This document shows, in pieces, positions 48,852 to 58,052 of a DNA stretch of 64,000 nt (position 1 is the stretch's first letter; the number at the start of each line of letters is the position of its first letter). The stretch is from Candidatus Desulfofervidaceae bacterium (GTDB lineage Bacteria; Desulfobacterota; Desulfofervidia; Desulfofervidales; Desulfofervidaceae). The notes below the pieces were generated by a model. That model made no database searches and was not told where the DNA came from. It was given only the letters and a program-made list of their open reading frames with translations. A program made the translations under genes and the position numbers. Location: assembly GCA_027064585.1 (NCBI GenBank), contig JAMOPI010000033.1, forward strand, positions 1-64,000, written 5' to 3'.

Positions 48852-50684
48852 TTATTTAGCACAAGATTTTTTTATCTTCTCAACTTCTTCTATTACTTGT
48901 CTTATTTCTTCTTCCTCTGGATGTTTTTCTAAGTATCTCTTGTAAACTTCATAAGCATCTTCTACCTTTCCAAGCCCTATCATGATTTGCCCACAGTTCC
49001 AGATAATGTCTCTGTTATCAGGGGCAAGCTCCACTGCTTTTGTTATGTGATACAGTGCCTTTTCTATATCCTTTTTTTGCCAGTAGATAAAGGCAAGGGT
49101 ATTGTGAGTAAGAGCATGAGACATATTAAGCTTTAAAACTTCTTTAAATCGTTCCAGTGCCCTTTCCGTTTGGCCTTGTTGTAAAAGACTCGTTCCTTCT
49201 TGGAAGAGCAAATTAACTGTTGAGCTTTCCACCAATTGAAAGAGCTTAACTCCGTTTAGAGGCATATTATTTTTAATACTTTCTTCGCAAAGTTGCTTGA
49301 AATAACTAACTTTCAGCAAATCATCCTTACGATAAATGTGAAACGCAGGGTAATACGTATCTACAAATAGCTGAAATCCAAGTGAAACTGATCTTATGCA
49401 AAAGTGCCTATCTTCACCTATAAGACTTATGTTATAAAGAGGGGAAAAATTTACCTTTTTTTTCATTGCTTTTTGAGAAAGCAAGGTGCATGCCCCTAAT
49501 CCCCCTACTTCATAAGTACCTGGCTGAAGGAGCAAGAGATAAATAGCTTCTTTAAGCCGATTTTGTTTATCTTGGGAAGTTATGCTTTCTCTTCTTAACC
49601 GTTTATATAAAGTATAATCATCCATAAACCAGATTTGGGGGAGAGGAGAAGTATCAGGATACCATTTAGTCCAAAAAATATTTGAAATAATGTCCTTTTT
49701 TCTTCTTATTAATCGCTTTAAAGTATATGGATGCAGAATCAAATCTGAATCAACTAAAAAGAGATAATCATAGCCTTTTTTAAAGGCATAAGAGATAATT
49801 TTATTTTTAAACGCTGCTACTCTCCAAATAGTTGTTTCTTTCCAGCTATGATAATTTTCACCGCGTTTATAAGGATTTAAAACGGCAATTTGCCAAATGA
49901 TAGTGGATGGGTGTTTATTTTTAAAATCTAACAATAAGGTTGAGGAGGTTTGATTTTCATTATTGTCAATAAATAAAAAGTCTACTTGAAGTCCAGTTAT
50001 GTCTAATGCCGAAAGAGAAACAAGAAATTCTCTTAATATCTCTGGCTCTTGCCTTACAGGAGAAGCTATTAAGACCTTAGGATTTGCAGATAAGGGTTTT
50101 AAAGGAAACTTTTTGTCTAAAATGGCGACAAATTGGACGCCATCCATACTGACATTGGTAGTAAAATCTTTATGCACGGAAAAGCCCTTTTGGGTAAAAA
50201 ATGACTCTTTAAAGCAAAAGACCTGTTTTTCTGAAGGTTCTTGTTCTGCCCGCACTAAAATAAGAACATATCTCTTAGAGACTTTTATCAATTCTTCTAA
50301 GACCTTCTCAGGCTCATGAAGATGCTCAAGTATATTTGAACACACAACCAGATCAAATCTTTTTTTAGTCTCTTTAGAAAGATCAAAGATGTCTGCGACA
50401 AAAAAGTTTGATCTTAAATAAGGAAACTTCTGCTGGCATTTTTTTATTATCTCTTTAGAAGAATCACATCCATATACTTTGGCAAATGGAAAGTGGATAG
50501 TAAGCAGATTAACCATCTCGCCAGTAGCACATCCTACATCTAAGATGGAAATAGGTGAGGTGGGGAGGAAATAGATGTTTTTAATTACAATTTCAGCCAA
50601 ACGCTGCGTTTGCTGGAGCCCGCCTTTGTGTTCCCAGTCTTTATCAAATCTTGCATCCCAGTAAACCTTTGAGTTAATTTCCAT
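48852..50684 (-). CDS. Fusion protein: SAM methyltransferase, glycosyltransferase, TPR tail
   Basis: This 610-residue soluble protein has three parts. Residues 45-150 form a class I methyltransferase with SAM motif ILDVGCATG (47-55) and VCSNILEHLHEPEKVLEEL. Residues 202-450 look like a GT-A glycosyltransferase, with LIASPVRQEPEILREFL, DFLFIDNNEN, the metal-binding VDSDLILHP (311-319) and SLIGEDRHFC (420-429). Residues 490-600 are TPR repeats with AFIYWQKKDIEKALYHITKA and ELAPDNRDIIWNCGQIM. The TPR tail closely resembles that of the 1110-residue protein at 53265, although the DNA has diverged. It is the last gene of the glycan island, 72 bases downstream of the epimerase gene. The substrate is unknown. 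Confidence 0.75.
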   Translation of the reverse strand: MEINSKVYWDARFDKDWEHKGGLQQTQRLAEIVIKNIYFLPTSPISILDVGCATGEMVNLLTIHFPFAKVYGCDSSKEIIKKCQQKFPYLRSNFFVADIFDLSKETKKRFDLVVCSNILEHLHEPEKVLEELIKVSKRYVLILVRAEQEPSEKQVFCFKESFFTQKGFSVHKDFTTNVSMDGVQFVAILDKKFPLKPLSANPKVLIASPVRQEPEILREFLVSLSALDITGLQVDFLFIDNNENQTSSTLLLDFKNKHPSTIIWQIAVLNPYKRGENYHSWKETTIWRVAAFKNKIISYAFKKGYDYLFLVDSDLILHPYTLKRLIRRKKDIISNIFWTKWYPDTSPLPQIWFMDDYTLYKRLRRESITSQDKQNRLKEAIYLLLLQPGTYEVGGLGACTLLSQKAMKKKVNFSPLYNISLIGEDRHFCIRSVSLGFQLFVDTYYPAFHIYRKDDLLKVSYFKQLCEESIKNNMPLNGVKLFQLVESSTVNLLFQEGTSLLQQGQTERALERFKEVLKLNMSHALTHNTLAFIYWQKKDIEKALYHITKAVELAPDNRDIIWNCGQIMIGLGKVEDAYEVYKRYLEKHPEEEEIRQVIEEVEKIKKSCAK

Positions 50685-50756
50685 TTCTCAACTCCCTTTT
50701 GTAATTTAAAACAAATACAATATGAAGGAACTGGCTTCATACCCAAAAGTCTGCTC

Positions 50757-51881
50757 CTATATTTTATAAAAATCTCTTTTTATAATATTGAAAATCCGTT
50801 CACTGGCATTACCATCTCCATATATATATGAAACCCTTGCCATTTTTTTATAAACACTTTTATCGGAGATTAAAAGAGAGGCCTCTCTAAAGATTAGATT
50901 TTCATCTGTCCCTATAAGTTTGGCTATGCCTGCTTTTATACCTTCAGGCCTTTCGGTTTCTTTTCTTAAAACTAAGATGGGCTTTCCTAAAATAGGAGCT
51001 TCTTCTTGAATACCTCCTGAATCTGTAAGAATGAAATAGCTTTTTTTCATAAACCAGACAAGAACAGGATAGGACACAGGAGGCAATAGATGAATATGAG
51101 GAATGTCTTTTAAAATTGTTTTTACCGTTTCTTCTACCTGAGGATTGAGATGAACAGGATAAATAATCTCTATCTCCTCCGCAAAAGTCAAGGCAAGTTT
51201 TTTTAAGGCCAAACATATCTGTCTAAGCGGTTTACCAAAACTCTCCCGCCGATGGGCAGTAACCAGAAGGAGTTTTTTGGAAAAATCAATAAAGTTAAAC
51301 TCTTTCTGATACTTATCCTCTAATTGATTGTGCTCAATTATCTTTAAAGCCTCTAATAATGCATCAACCACTGTATTACCCACCACAAAAATTCTTTCTT
51401 TTTCCATTCCTTCCCTTAAAAGATTTTCCCTTGCTCCCTTGGTGGGACAAAAGTGATAGTCAGCTAAATGAGAAATAAGCACCCTGTTTATTTCTTCAGG
51501 ATAAGGGGCAAACTTGTTAAAACTGCGAAGACCTGCCTCTATGTGAGCTACAGGTATCTTGTGATAAAAACAACTAAGAGTAGCCGCAAAGGCAGAAGTA
51601 GTATCACCCTGGACAAATATCAATTCAGGTTTTGATTCAGACAAAACCCATTCAATTCCCTGAATTACCTTACAGGTAACCTGGCTAAGGGTCTGTTTTT
51701 TTTCCATTATCTTAAGATCATAATCAACTGGAATTTTAAAAAAATCCAACACTTGTTTTAGCATCTCCATGTGTTGGGAAGTAATACAGACCTTTATCTC
51801 AAAGGTATTTTGAAATCTTCTTATTAGAGGAGCCAGTTTAATCGCCTCAGGGCGGGTGCCAAAAATAAATAGTAAGCTCAT
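50757..51881 (-). CDS. wecB: UDP-N-acetylglucosamine 2-epimerase (non-hydrolysing, WecB-like)
   Basis: This 374-residue GT-B-fold epimerase converts UDP-GlcNAc to UDP-ManNAc or acts on a related sugar. It starts LFIFGTRPEAIKLAPLIRRF and contains FVQGDTTSAFAATL, VAHIEAGLRSFNKFAPYPEE, LVTAHRRESFGKPL and the terminal TDSGGIQEEAPILGKP. These are the standard non-hydrolysing epimerase motifs; a hydrolysing NeuC role is less likely but cannot be excluded. The start overlaps the preceding stop by four bases. It could provide a ManNAc-type precursor in the same island as NeuB. Confidence 0.88.
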   Translation of the reverse strand: MSLLFIFGTRPEAIKLAPLIRRFQNTFEIKVCITSQHMEMLKQVLDFFKIPVDYDLKIMEKKQTLSQVTCKVIQGIEWVLSESKPELIFVQGDTTSAFAATLSCFYHKIPVAHIEAGLRSFNKFAPYPEEINRVLISHLADYHFCPTKGARENLLREGMEKERIFVVGNTVVDALLEALKIIEHNQLEDKYQKEFNFIDFSKKLLLVTAHRRESFGKPLRQICLALKKLALTFAEEIEIIYPVHLNPQVEETVKTILKDIPHIHLLPPVSYPVLVWFMKKSYFILTDSGGIQEEAPILGKPILVLRKETERPEGIKAGIAKLIGTDENLIFREASLLISDKSVYKKMARVSYIYGDGNASERIFNIIKRDFYKI

Positions 51882-53224
51882 TCCGAATACTTCTTTCCTA
51901 ATAATTCAAGCACAGTTTTAGCCCGATGTTTTAAAGTATGACTTTCTATCGCCGTTTTATAAAGTTCTTCTGAAATTGCTTTTCTTTCGTCTTCATGATG
52001 TAAATAATAATCTATTTTTTTTAGCAACTCGTCAACTGTCTTAAAAGTAAACTCTTTGTAACAGGTAGGAAAAAGGTCTTTAAATATCTCTTTATAATCA
52101 GTTAAAAAGAAGGCTTTAGAAAAGATAAACATAAAACTTCTTTCCTGCGTGCTTGTATCAAACACTATGCGGTGAATATTTAAATTAATAGCTGTCATAC
52201 CAAAAATAATAGGCAAAAGTAACCAGTGGGCAGGTCCCCTATATTTTACATTAGGGTGTTCTTTAAATTCCTTAGGGACACAAGTTCCAAATAAAATAAG
52301 GCGGTGGTGGTTTATTATTTCTTTTAAAATAAAATACCGCATATTTTCAAAATTAGCTCCTATCTGATTACAAATTATTTCTAATTTTTCCCAACCTTGA
52401 CTTGGCCACACCGTAAACACTTCTCTCATAAGTTGGTGAATAAAATTGTAACCAAAGTCTTGTTTTTTCAAGATTAAATGTTTGTTTACTATTTCTGTTA
52501 GCTCTTTTGGTAAATGGCAAACTGGTTTATGGAAGTTGCCAACAAAACTTATAGGATAACTTTTAGGCATATTTTCAGTAGGATAACTAAATTCTGCCGG
52601 GGCATAATGAGGAAGAAAGTAAACATTTTTTATTCCAAAATTTTTAAAAAAGCTACACCATTGCTTTTCGTGGCAAAGAATTATAAATAGCTCATTATAA
52701 GCTCTCATTACTTCTAAAGTTTTCAATGAGGTTAAACTTCCATCCTTCCATAAGGGCAATTCTCCAATAAGCACCACGATAGGACACCCAATTTTAAAAA
52801 AATCAACCCGAGGAATAACACCTCTTTTTATAAATTCTTCTTGATTTGCTACCCAATTGTGAGCGTCAAAAATAAAATCAGGATTGATGGTTGTTAAAAT
52901 ATTTTGAAAATCAGAAATACGTTTATTTGCCATATCTATAAGATAAACACTATAGCCCAATTCATAAAAATTTTTAGCCCACATAAGAGAAAAAATGTTA
53001 TGCGCAGGTGCATAGTCAAACCTTTGGGCAGCCTCAAAAATGATTATTTTACCCAATTCTTTCGGATGAATAAGGGGGGTAATCTTTAAATTTTCTTTGG
53101 ATGCCAGATTGAACACAATATCGTTTTTATTAGAGATATATAATTTGTTAAAGATTTCTACAAATTTATCTATCGGCATCTCAAACCGTTTGTTTAAACT
53201 ATCAATAAATATAACCTTTCTCAT
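51878..53224 (-). CDS. CgeB-like GT-B glycosyltransferase, paralogue B
   Basis: This 448-residue protein is clearly paralogous to the 424-residue protein at 56602. Both share a central block with (G)ELPLWK(D/E)GS, IKNVYFLPHYAP, YPISFVGNF, ENMRYFI and NLHR(I/V)V. The C-terminal block runs from QERSFMFIFSKAFFLTDYKE to HTLKHRAKTVLELL. The C-terminal part resembles the Glyco_trans_1_2 / CgeB family, where a nucleotide-sugar-binding loop with FLTDY precedes a helical end. No membrane segments or signal peptide are visible. It sits between the 1110-residue transferase and the epimerase. The donor and acceptor are unknown. Confidence 0.6.
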   Translation of the reverse strand: MRKVIFIDSLNKRFEMPIDKFVEIFNKLYISNKNDIVFNLASKENLKITPLIHPKELGKIIIFEAAQRFDYAPAHNIFSLMWAKNFYELGYSVYLIDMANKRISDFQNILTTINPDFIFDAHNWVANQEEFIKRGVIPRVDFFKIGCPIVVLIGELPLWKDGSLTSLKTLEVMRAYNELFIILCHEKQWCSFFKNFGIKNVYFLPHYAPAEFSYPTENMPKSYPISFVGNFHKPVCHLPKELTEIVNKHLILKKQDFGYNFIHQLMREVFTVWPSQGWEKLEIICNQIGANFENMRYFILKEIINHHRLILFGTCVPKEFKEHPNVKYRGPAHWLLLPIIFGMTAINLNIHRIVFDTSTQERSFMFIFSKAFFLTDYKEIFKDLFPTCYKEFTFKTVDELLKKIDYYLHHEDERKAISEELYKTAIESHTLKHRAKTVLELLGKKYSE

Positions 53225-53264
53225 TTTCGTCCCTTAACTCTCCCCTGTTTTAAAGGCTTGTAAA

Positions 53265-56200
53265 CTACAACATTTCTTTTTCAATCTCTTCAATTATTTT
53301 TTTTATTTCTATTTCTTGAGGATGTTTTTGTAAATATCTTTTATAAATGTCATAGGCATCCTTCGTTCGTCCAAGGGATAGCATAATTTGACCACAATTC
53401 CAAATGATATCTCTATCATCTGGTGCAAGTTCTAGGGCCTTAGTTATGTGATAGAGCGCCTTTTCTACTTCTTTTTTATGCCAAAAAATGAAGGCAAGGG
53501 CATTATGAGCAGGGGCATAAGATGAATTTGATGTTAAGAGATGATCAAGCATCTGAATTGCCTTTTGCTCTTCGCCTTTTTGAAAATGTGCCTCAGCATT
53601 TTCCATAATATTTTTATAATAAAGATCTTTAGCCTCTTCTAGAAAGGCATTAAGATATTCCTGTGAAGTTGGATTAAGGATTAAAAACACTTCTAACACC
53701 TTTAATCTCTCTTTAGGAGGAAGGGTTTTCCAAGAAATAGGTGGATTTTCATGTTTAAGCTCTTCCACTAATGCATCTATTTTATCAAATGATATCTTTG
53801 CCTTGCCTGTCTGGTTGTAAACAAAATCTTCTACTCCTTTAAGATAAGCATAAACTAAAGATAATTTATGGTTAATCATAAAATATGTATTTTTAACTCT
53901 TTCAAAACTTGCTAAAAAAACCTGAGGAAAATGCTTATAGTTAAAAAGTAGTTCATTTCTTACCGCATAGTATATACTAAAAGGAGTTTTAAGCCATCTA
54001 CCTGCAGTTTCTCCCCCTTTATGATATACCTTAGAATATGGATTATACCACACCTCCCAGCCAGTTTTGATGGCTCTAATAACGATATCATTATCATCAT
54101 AATAGAAAAAGTAGTCTTCTTCTAAGAACCCAATTTTTTCTATAAGTTCTTTTTTTAACAAAAGGCTTGTTCCTGAGATAAAATTTACTGGTTTGGGAAA
54201 GTCTTTTGTATCAGGAACTCCTTCTCCATAAGCCACAAATCTTTCTCCCCAAAATTGGACTTTTTGGGGATGGGTATAGCAATAAATTTTACTACCTACA
54301 ATGCCAACCTTTTCATCTTTTTCAGCCAATTTAACAAGCTCTACCAGCGCATCTTTATCTATTTTAGTATCTGGATTTAACAGCCATATATAATCTACCT
54401 TGTTTTTAAGCGCTATTTTAATGCCAATATTAGCTCCACCTGCAAAACCAAGATTCGTTTGGTTGGTAATAAAAACCACTGTCTTCGGTTTAAAACAAAA
54501 CTCCTCTTGGTCTGTATATACATCAATCCCCATTTTACGGAGATGTTCTAAAATAATCTCAATAGAATTATCCTTTGACGCATTGTCAACAAGAATTATT
54601 TGAAAATTCTTATAGGCAGCACTAAAGATACTTTGAAGACAATTGATCGTATCTAGCGGGCATTGATAGTTGACAACAACAATGGCCACTTTTTTGTTTG
54701 GAATGTGAGTATCAAGTGGGGTGCATACCTTCTTTAAAATCAAAGGAAGCTGAGAATAGGTTACTTTTTGGGGTCTTAAGTCAGGTGGAATTTCTAGAGA
54801 TAGGGACTTAAGTTGCTCTTCATCCTCAATTAAATAATGTCCCATACAGATATGAGGTGGGATCAAGCAAGATTTTGTGATCTCATTTAAAGAAGAACAT
54901 TTGAATAAGACAGGCATCTCTATCGTCCAATCAAGTTTAGATGTATATGACTTCCAGTATAAATTTTGTTTTATGCTCCATATAGATATGTCAGGATACT
55001 GAGAAATAAAAGCAAGAGCCTTTTTTAACTCCTCTGGTTCATAGATGATATTTTTGTTGCCAAGCAGATAGTAATCATATCCCTGGATGCTTATTTCTCT
55101 TATGTTTATTTTTCTTATGATTTCTGAAGCTCTATTTACATCATTAGATGGAAAAGTAAAAATTTTTATCTTCTTTTCTAAATCGGGGAAAGAGTAAAGT
55201 CTTTGTAAAAGCTCAAATTTGGAAGAAGTAAGAAGAAAAATTTTATCAACTGGTTTATAACTTGAAAAAATGGAAAGCGGTAAGAGAAAAGGCCTTTGGG
55301 ATATGTGAACATGAGGTAAAAGATATAGGGCGGCAACTTTAGCGTTTTTGTCCTGTCTCGGTAGAAAAAGAGAACCTTCTTCCTTCCAGGAGAAAAATGC
55401 CAGTCCTCCCTTTTTCCCTTTGCTTAATTCACCCTCCACGGTAGCCTCTACAACTCTCTTACACTCCTCCCACTGGGTATGATAGTGAGTATTTGAACCA
55501 ATCAAATCAGGATGAATAATAATAGGTACAACATCACAGATCTTTGCCGTTAATAACACCGTTGACCAAAGACTTACTACATATTTAACTGGTAATTGAA
55601 ATAGAATATCTTCTGTAATCAAAGAGGGTGAAAATAAAAAAACCTTTTCTTTAGGGAATTTTTTTAAGACTTTTTCATATTTTTCAATTTTTTCGGCAGG
55701 ATGTGGTTTTATCCCTATAGTTAAATCTTTCTCTAAGAAGAACTTAATTACCTGTTGTCTAAATTCGTCTGCCTTTAAGGAAGAGGTGTAGTTGTATTCT
55801 TCCAAGGGAGAAGTAGAGAAAAGGACATCTACAGGAGTGAAATTTAAAGGATTTTTTTCTGCCCTTTTTTGAAGAAGTTTTTTGAAAGAATTTGTTATAT
55901 GGGAATTTAACTTAAATTTAGTCCCTTCTCTATCCAATAGGTATCTTTTGGTAATATAAAAGAAATTATCCTGGTTTAATTGCTGAATTTGAGGCGATAA
56001 GACCGAAAAGATTGAATTTACCGCCTGCCAAAAGGTAAAAAGGCCTTTATATTGATTATCTTGAAGGTCTTTTTTATACACTCCTTCTGTCGCTTTGGCC
56101 GAAAGATAACTACCTCCACCTTCGTCATAGGCAACAAATATAGGCTGATAAAGCTTCCAGAGTTTTACATCAAATAACCCGATACATAAATTTAAAGCAG

Positions 56201-56597
56201 AAAGATGAGACAAAGGCGAAAGAAAATATACCGACTTAAGAGGATAGCGAGTGATTTTTTTTATTTCTAACAGGCTGGTTTGGGCATTTTTTATAATACT
56301 CTGGAACAGCCTTTCATCATGTCTTTCAAATGCATGAGGCCGAGCTACGATAAAATTAATGTTTGGATGGTCTTTAAATAGAAAATAAAAGTTTTTTACC
56401 ATTATTCCGTGTTTAAGGTGAGGAATAATAATAATTTCTCCCTGAACATCTGGATTAACTTCTGCTAGTTCGTTCACAAATGCTTCTACATTTAGGGCAT
56501 GAAAGGGAGAAATTAAAAGAGCAATGAAATCTAATGGTTGTTGTGTTAACCGATGCCTTAAATACTCAAAGATGTCTATCGTTCTGATCTCTTCCAT
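53265..56597 (-). CDS. Giant fusion: sialyltransferase-like domain, GT2 domain, TPR tail
   Basis: This 1110-residue protein has at least four regions. Residues 20-380 resemble bacterial GT-B sialyl/polysialyltransferases. They carry FVAYDEGGGS with the D-E-G motif at 158-160, GIKPHP with H-P at 299-300 and SLWST at 342-346, the three motif types essential in that group. Residues 440-600 are of unclear type. Residues 636-900 form a GT2 rhamnosyltransferase-like domain with VAIVVVNYQCPLDT, LVDNASKDNS, NLGFAGGANIGI, LLNPDTKID and YDDNDIVIRAI. Residues 995-1100 are TPR repeats nearly the same as those of the 610-residue protein. No membrane segment is evident. It is flanked by two CgeB-like paralogues. 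It probably adds two successive sugars; identities are unknown. Confidence 0.7.
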   Translation of the reverse strand: MEEIRTIDIFEYLRHRLTQQPLDFIALLISPFHALNVEAFVNELAEVNPDVQGEIIIIPHLKHGIMVKNFYFLFKDHPNINFIVARPHAFERHDERLFQSIIKNAQTSLLEIKKITRYPLKSVYFLSPLSHLSALNLCIGLFDVKLWKLYQPIFVAYDEGGGSYLSAKATEGVYKKDLQDNQYKGLFTFWQAVNSIFSVLSPQIQQLNQDNFFYITKRYLLDREGTKFKLNSHITNSFKKLLQKRAEKNPLNFTPVDVLFSTSPLEEYNYTSSLKADEFRQQVIKFFLEKDLTIGIKPHPAEKIEKYEKVLKKFPKEKVFLFSPSLITEDILFQLPVKYVVSLWSTVLLTAKICDVVPIIIHPDLIGSNTHYHTQWEECKRVVEATVEGELSKGKKGGLAFFSWKEEGSLFLPRQDKNAKVAALYLLPHVHISQRPFLLPLSIFSSYKPVDKIFLLTSSKFELLQRLYSFPDLEKKIKIFTFPSNDVNRASEIIRKINIREISIQGYDYYLLGNKNIIYEPEELKKALAFISQYPDISIWSIKQNLYWKSYTSKLDWTIEMPVLFKCSSLNEITKSCLIPPHICMGHYLIEDEEQLKSLSLEIPPDLRPQKVTYSQLPLILKKVCTPLDTHIPNKKVAIVVVNYQCPLDTINCLQSIFSAAYKNFQIILVDNASKDNSIEIILEHLRKMGIDVYTDQEEFCFKPKTVVFITNQTNLGFAGGANIGIKIALKNKVDYIWLLNPDTKIDKDALVELVKLAEKDEKVGIVGSKIYCYTHPQKVQFWGERFVAYGEGVPDTKDFPKPVNFISGTSLLLKKELIEKIGFLEEDYFFYYDDNDIVIRAIKTGWEVWYNPYSKVYHKGGETAGRWLKTPFSIYYAVRNELLFNYKHFPQVFLASFERVKNTYFMINHKLSLVYAYLKGVEDFVYNQTGKAKISFDKIDALVEELKHENPPISWKTLPPKERLKVLEVFLILNPTSQEYLNAFLEEAKDLYYKNIMENAEAHFQKGEEQKAIQMLDHLLTSNSSYAPAHNALAFIFWHKKEVEKALYHITKALELAPDDRDIIWNCGQIMLSLGRTKDAYDIYKRYLQKHPQEIEIKKIIEEIEKEML

Positions 56598-56601
56598 CTG
56601 A

Positions 56602-57876
56602 TTATTCCTCTCTGTAAGGTAAATTTAATACTTCTAAAATTTCCATCGCTCTATGCCGCAGTGTATGCTTTGAAATGGCTGTTTGAAATAGATATTCAGC
56701 TATTTCCATCCTTTCTCTGTTATGATTTAGGTAATATTCTATTTTGTCTTGGAGTTCTTTTAAATTTTTAAAACAGATTTCTTTATACACTTCAGGGAAA
56801 TAGGTTTTAAAGAGCTCTTTATAATCAGTAAGAAAAAAGGCCTTAGAAAAGATTAACATAAATGTTCTTTCTTGAGTAGAATAGTCATAAACTACACGAT
56901 GAAGATTGAGATTAATTACAGACATGCCGAAGATTACTGGCAAAGACAACCACATTGCCGGCCCTTTATAGTCTACATTAGGATGATATGTAATGTCCCT
57001 AGGGACATTACAACCAAAGAGTGTTAGTTTATATTTCTGAATTAAATTTGAAATAATAAAATATCGCATATTTTCGCACCTACTGCCTAAACAGGAGTAA
57101 ATTTCAGCTATTTTCTGCCAGGAAAGAGAGGGGGCGAGTTCATATAACAAGTTTTTGATCATAGGATAATCAAAAGAAGATTTTTTGTGTTCTAAATGTG
57201 TTTCTATAAAAGCATTAATTTGTGGTACATCTTCTGGTTTGGTAAAGTTACCTACAAAAGAGATAGGATATATTTTAGGTAAAGAGTGAGTAGGATAGCA
57301 AATTTCGTGAGGAGCAAAGTGAGGAATAAAATATACATTTTTAATACCTAATTGTTTACAAATTTCCAGCCAGCTCTTCTCTATACAAAAAAGAAAGAAA
57401 TTTTCTTTTTTACACCTTTCTAAATCTTTTAGAGATATACTTCCTTCTTTCCATAAAGGGATTTCTGTAATTGTTATTACTAACGGACAATGTTTATATT
57501 GCAACCCAAGAGGTGCTCTAAAAATCATACTGGGAGAAGAGCGATTTAAAAGCTCATATAAATTGTTCCATTCCTGCTGATTTTCAGGGGGAGGCAGAAG
57601 GTCCACATTATAACCTAGCTCATAAAATGCCTTTGCCCACATAAAAGGAAATACAGAATACGCAGGGGCAAAGGCAAAATTTATTTTTGAGCTAAACACA
57701 ATAATGGAACCTAGCGGATCAGGATGAGGAAAGTGAAAGTTATATTTGGGCATAGGAAGTTGAAGGACAATATTTTGGTTAGCAGATAAGGTCTGGTGTA
57801 AAAATTTTATAAATTTGTCTAGTTCAATTTCAAACTTATTTTGTTGACAATCAACAATAACCAGTCTAGGTGACAT
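56602..57876 (-). CDS. CgeB-like GT-B glycosyltransferase, paralogue A
   Basis: This 424-residue protein is paralogous to that at 51878. Shared features include an N-terminal half with APAYSVFPFMWAKAFYELGYNVDLL, then ITEIPLWKEGSISLKDLE, IKNVYFIPHFAPHE, YPISFVGNFTKPEDV and ENMRYFII. The C-terminal half has DYSTQERTFMLIFSKAFFLTDYKELF. The fold is probably GT-B with a group-1-like C-terminal half. It lies four bases upstream of the 1110-residue gene, so the two are surely co-transcribed. A weak GAGGAAGG lies upstream of the start, rather far away. The acceptor is unknown. Confidence 0.6.
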   Translation of the reverse strand: MSPRLVIVDCQQNKFEIELDKFIKFLHQTLSANQNIVLQLPMPKYNFHFPHPDPLGSIIVFSSKINFAFAPAYSVFPFMWAKAFYELGYNVDLLPPPENQQEWNNLYELLNRSSPSMIFRAPLGLQYKHCPLVITITEIPLWKEGSISLKDLERCKKENFFLFCIEKSWLEICKQLGIKNVYFIPHFAPHEICYPTHSLPKIYPISFVGNFTKPEDVPQINAFIETHLEHKKSSFDYPMIKNLLYELAPSLSWQKIAEIYSCLGSRCENMRYFIISNLIQKYKLTLFGCNVPRDITYHPNVDYKGPAMWLSLPVIFGMSVINLNLHRVVYDYSTQERTFMLIFSKAFFLTDYKELFKTYFPEVYKEICFKNLKELQDKIEYYLNHNRERMEIAEYLFQTAISKHTLRHRAMEILEVLNLPYREE

Positions 57877-58052
57877 TTATATTAAGTAACCTTCCTCTAA
57901 GGTAAACACACTATAGCCCATTGTGAGTAATAACATGAAGAATTTATAGCAACCTGTACTCCTAAAAATAGAGAAATGATCCATCATAGAGTGCCTTCTC
58001 TTTATTATTTTCCCCTAATAACTTTAATCCTTAACAAAAACACTCCCTCAAT
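57877..58052. other. 176-base gap splitting the glycan island
   Basis: This is the largest gap inside the island. It holds one 36-codon minus-strand frame (57877-57987) that ends directly against the next gene. Its end, with MGYSVFTLEEGYLI, weakly recalls the ELGYSVYLID region of paralogue B. I do not regard it as a proven gene. A weak promoter may lie near 58010-58045 but does not stand out. Confidence 0.35.

Noticed and set aside
57877-57987. 36-codon minus-strand ORF just before the CgeB-like gene
   Set aside because: It has no clear ribosome binding site and only a short, weak similarity to paralogue B; it may be chance or a decayed fragment.
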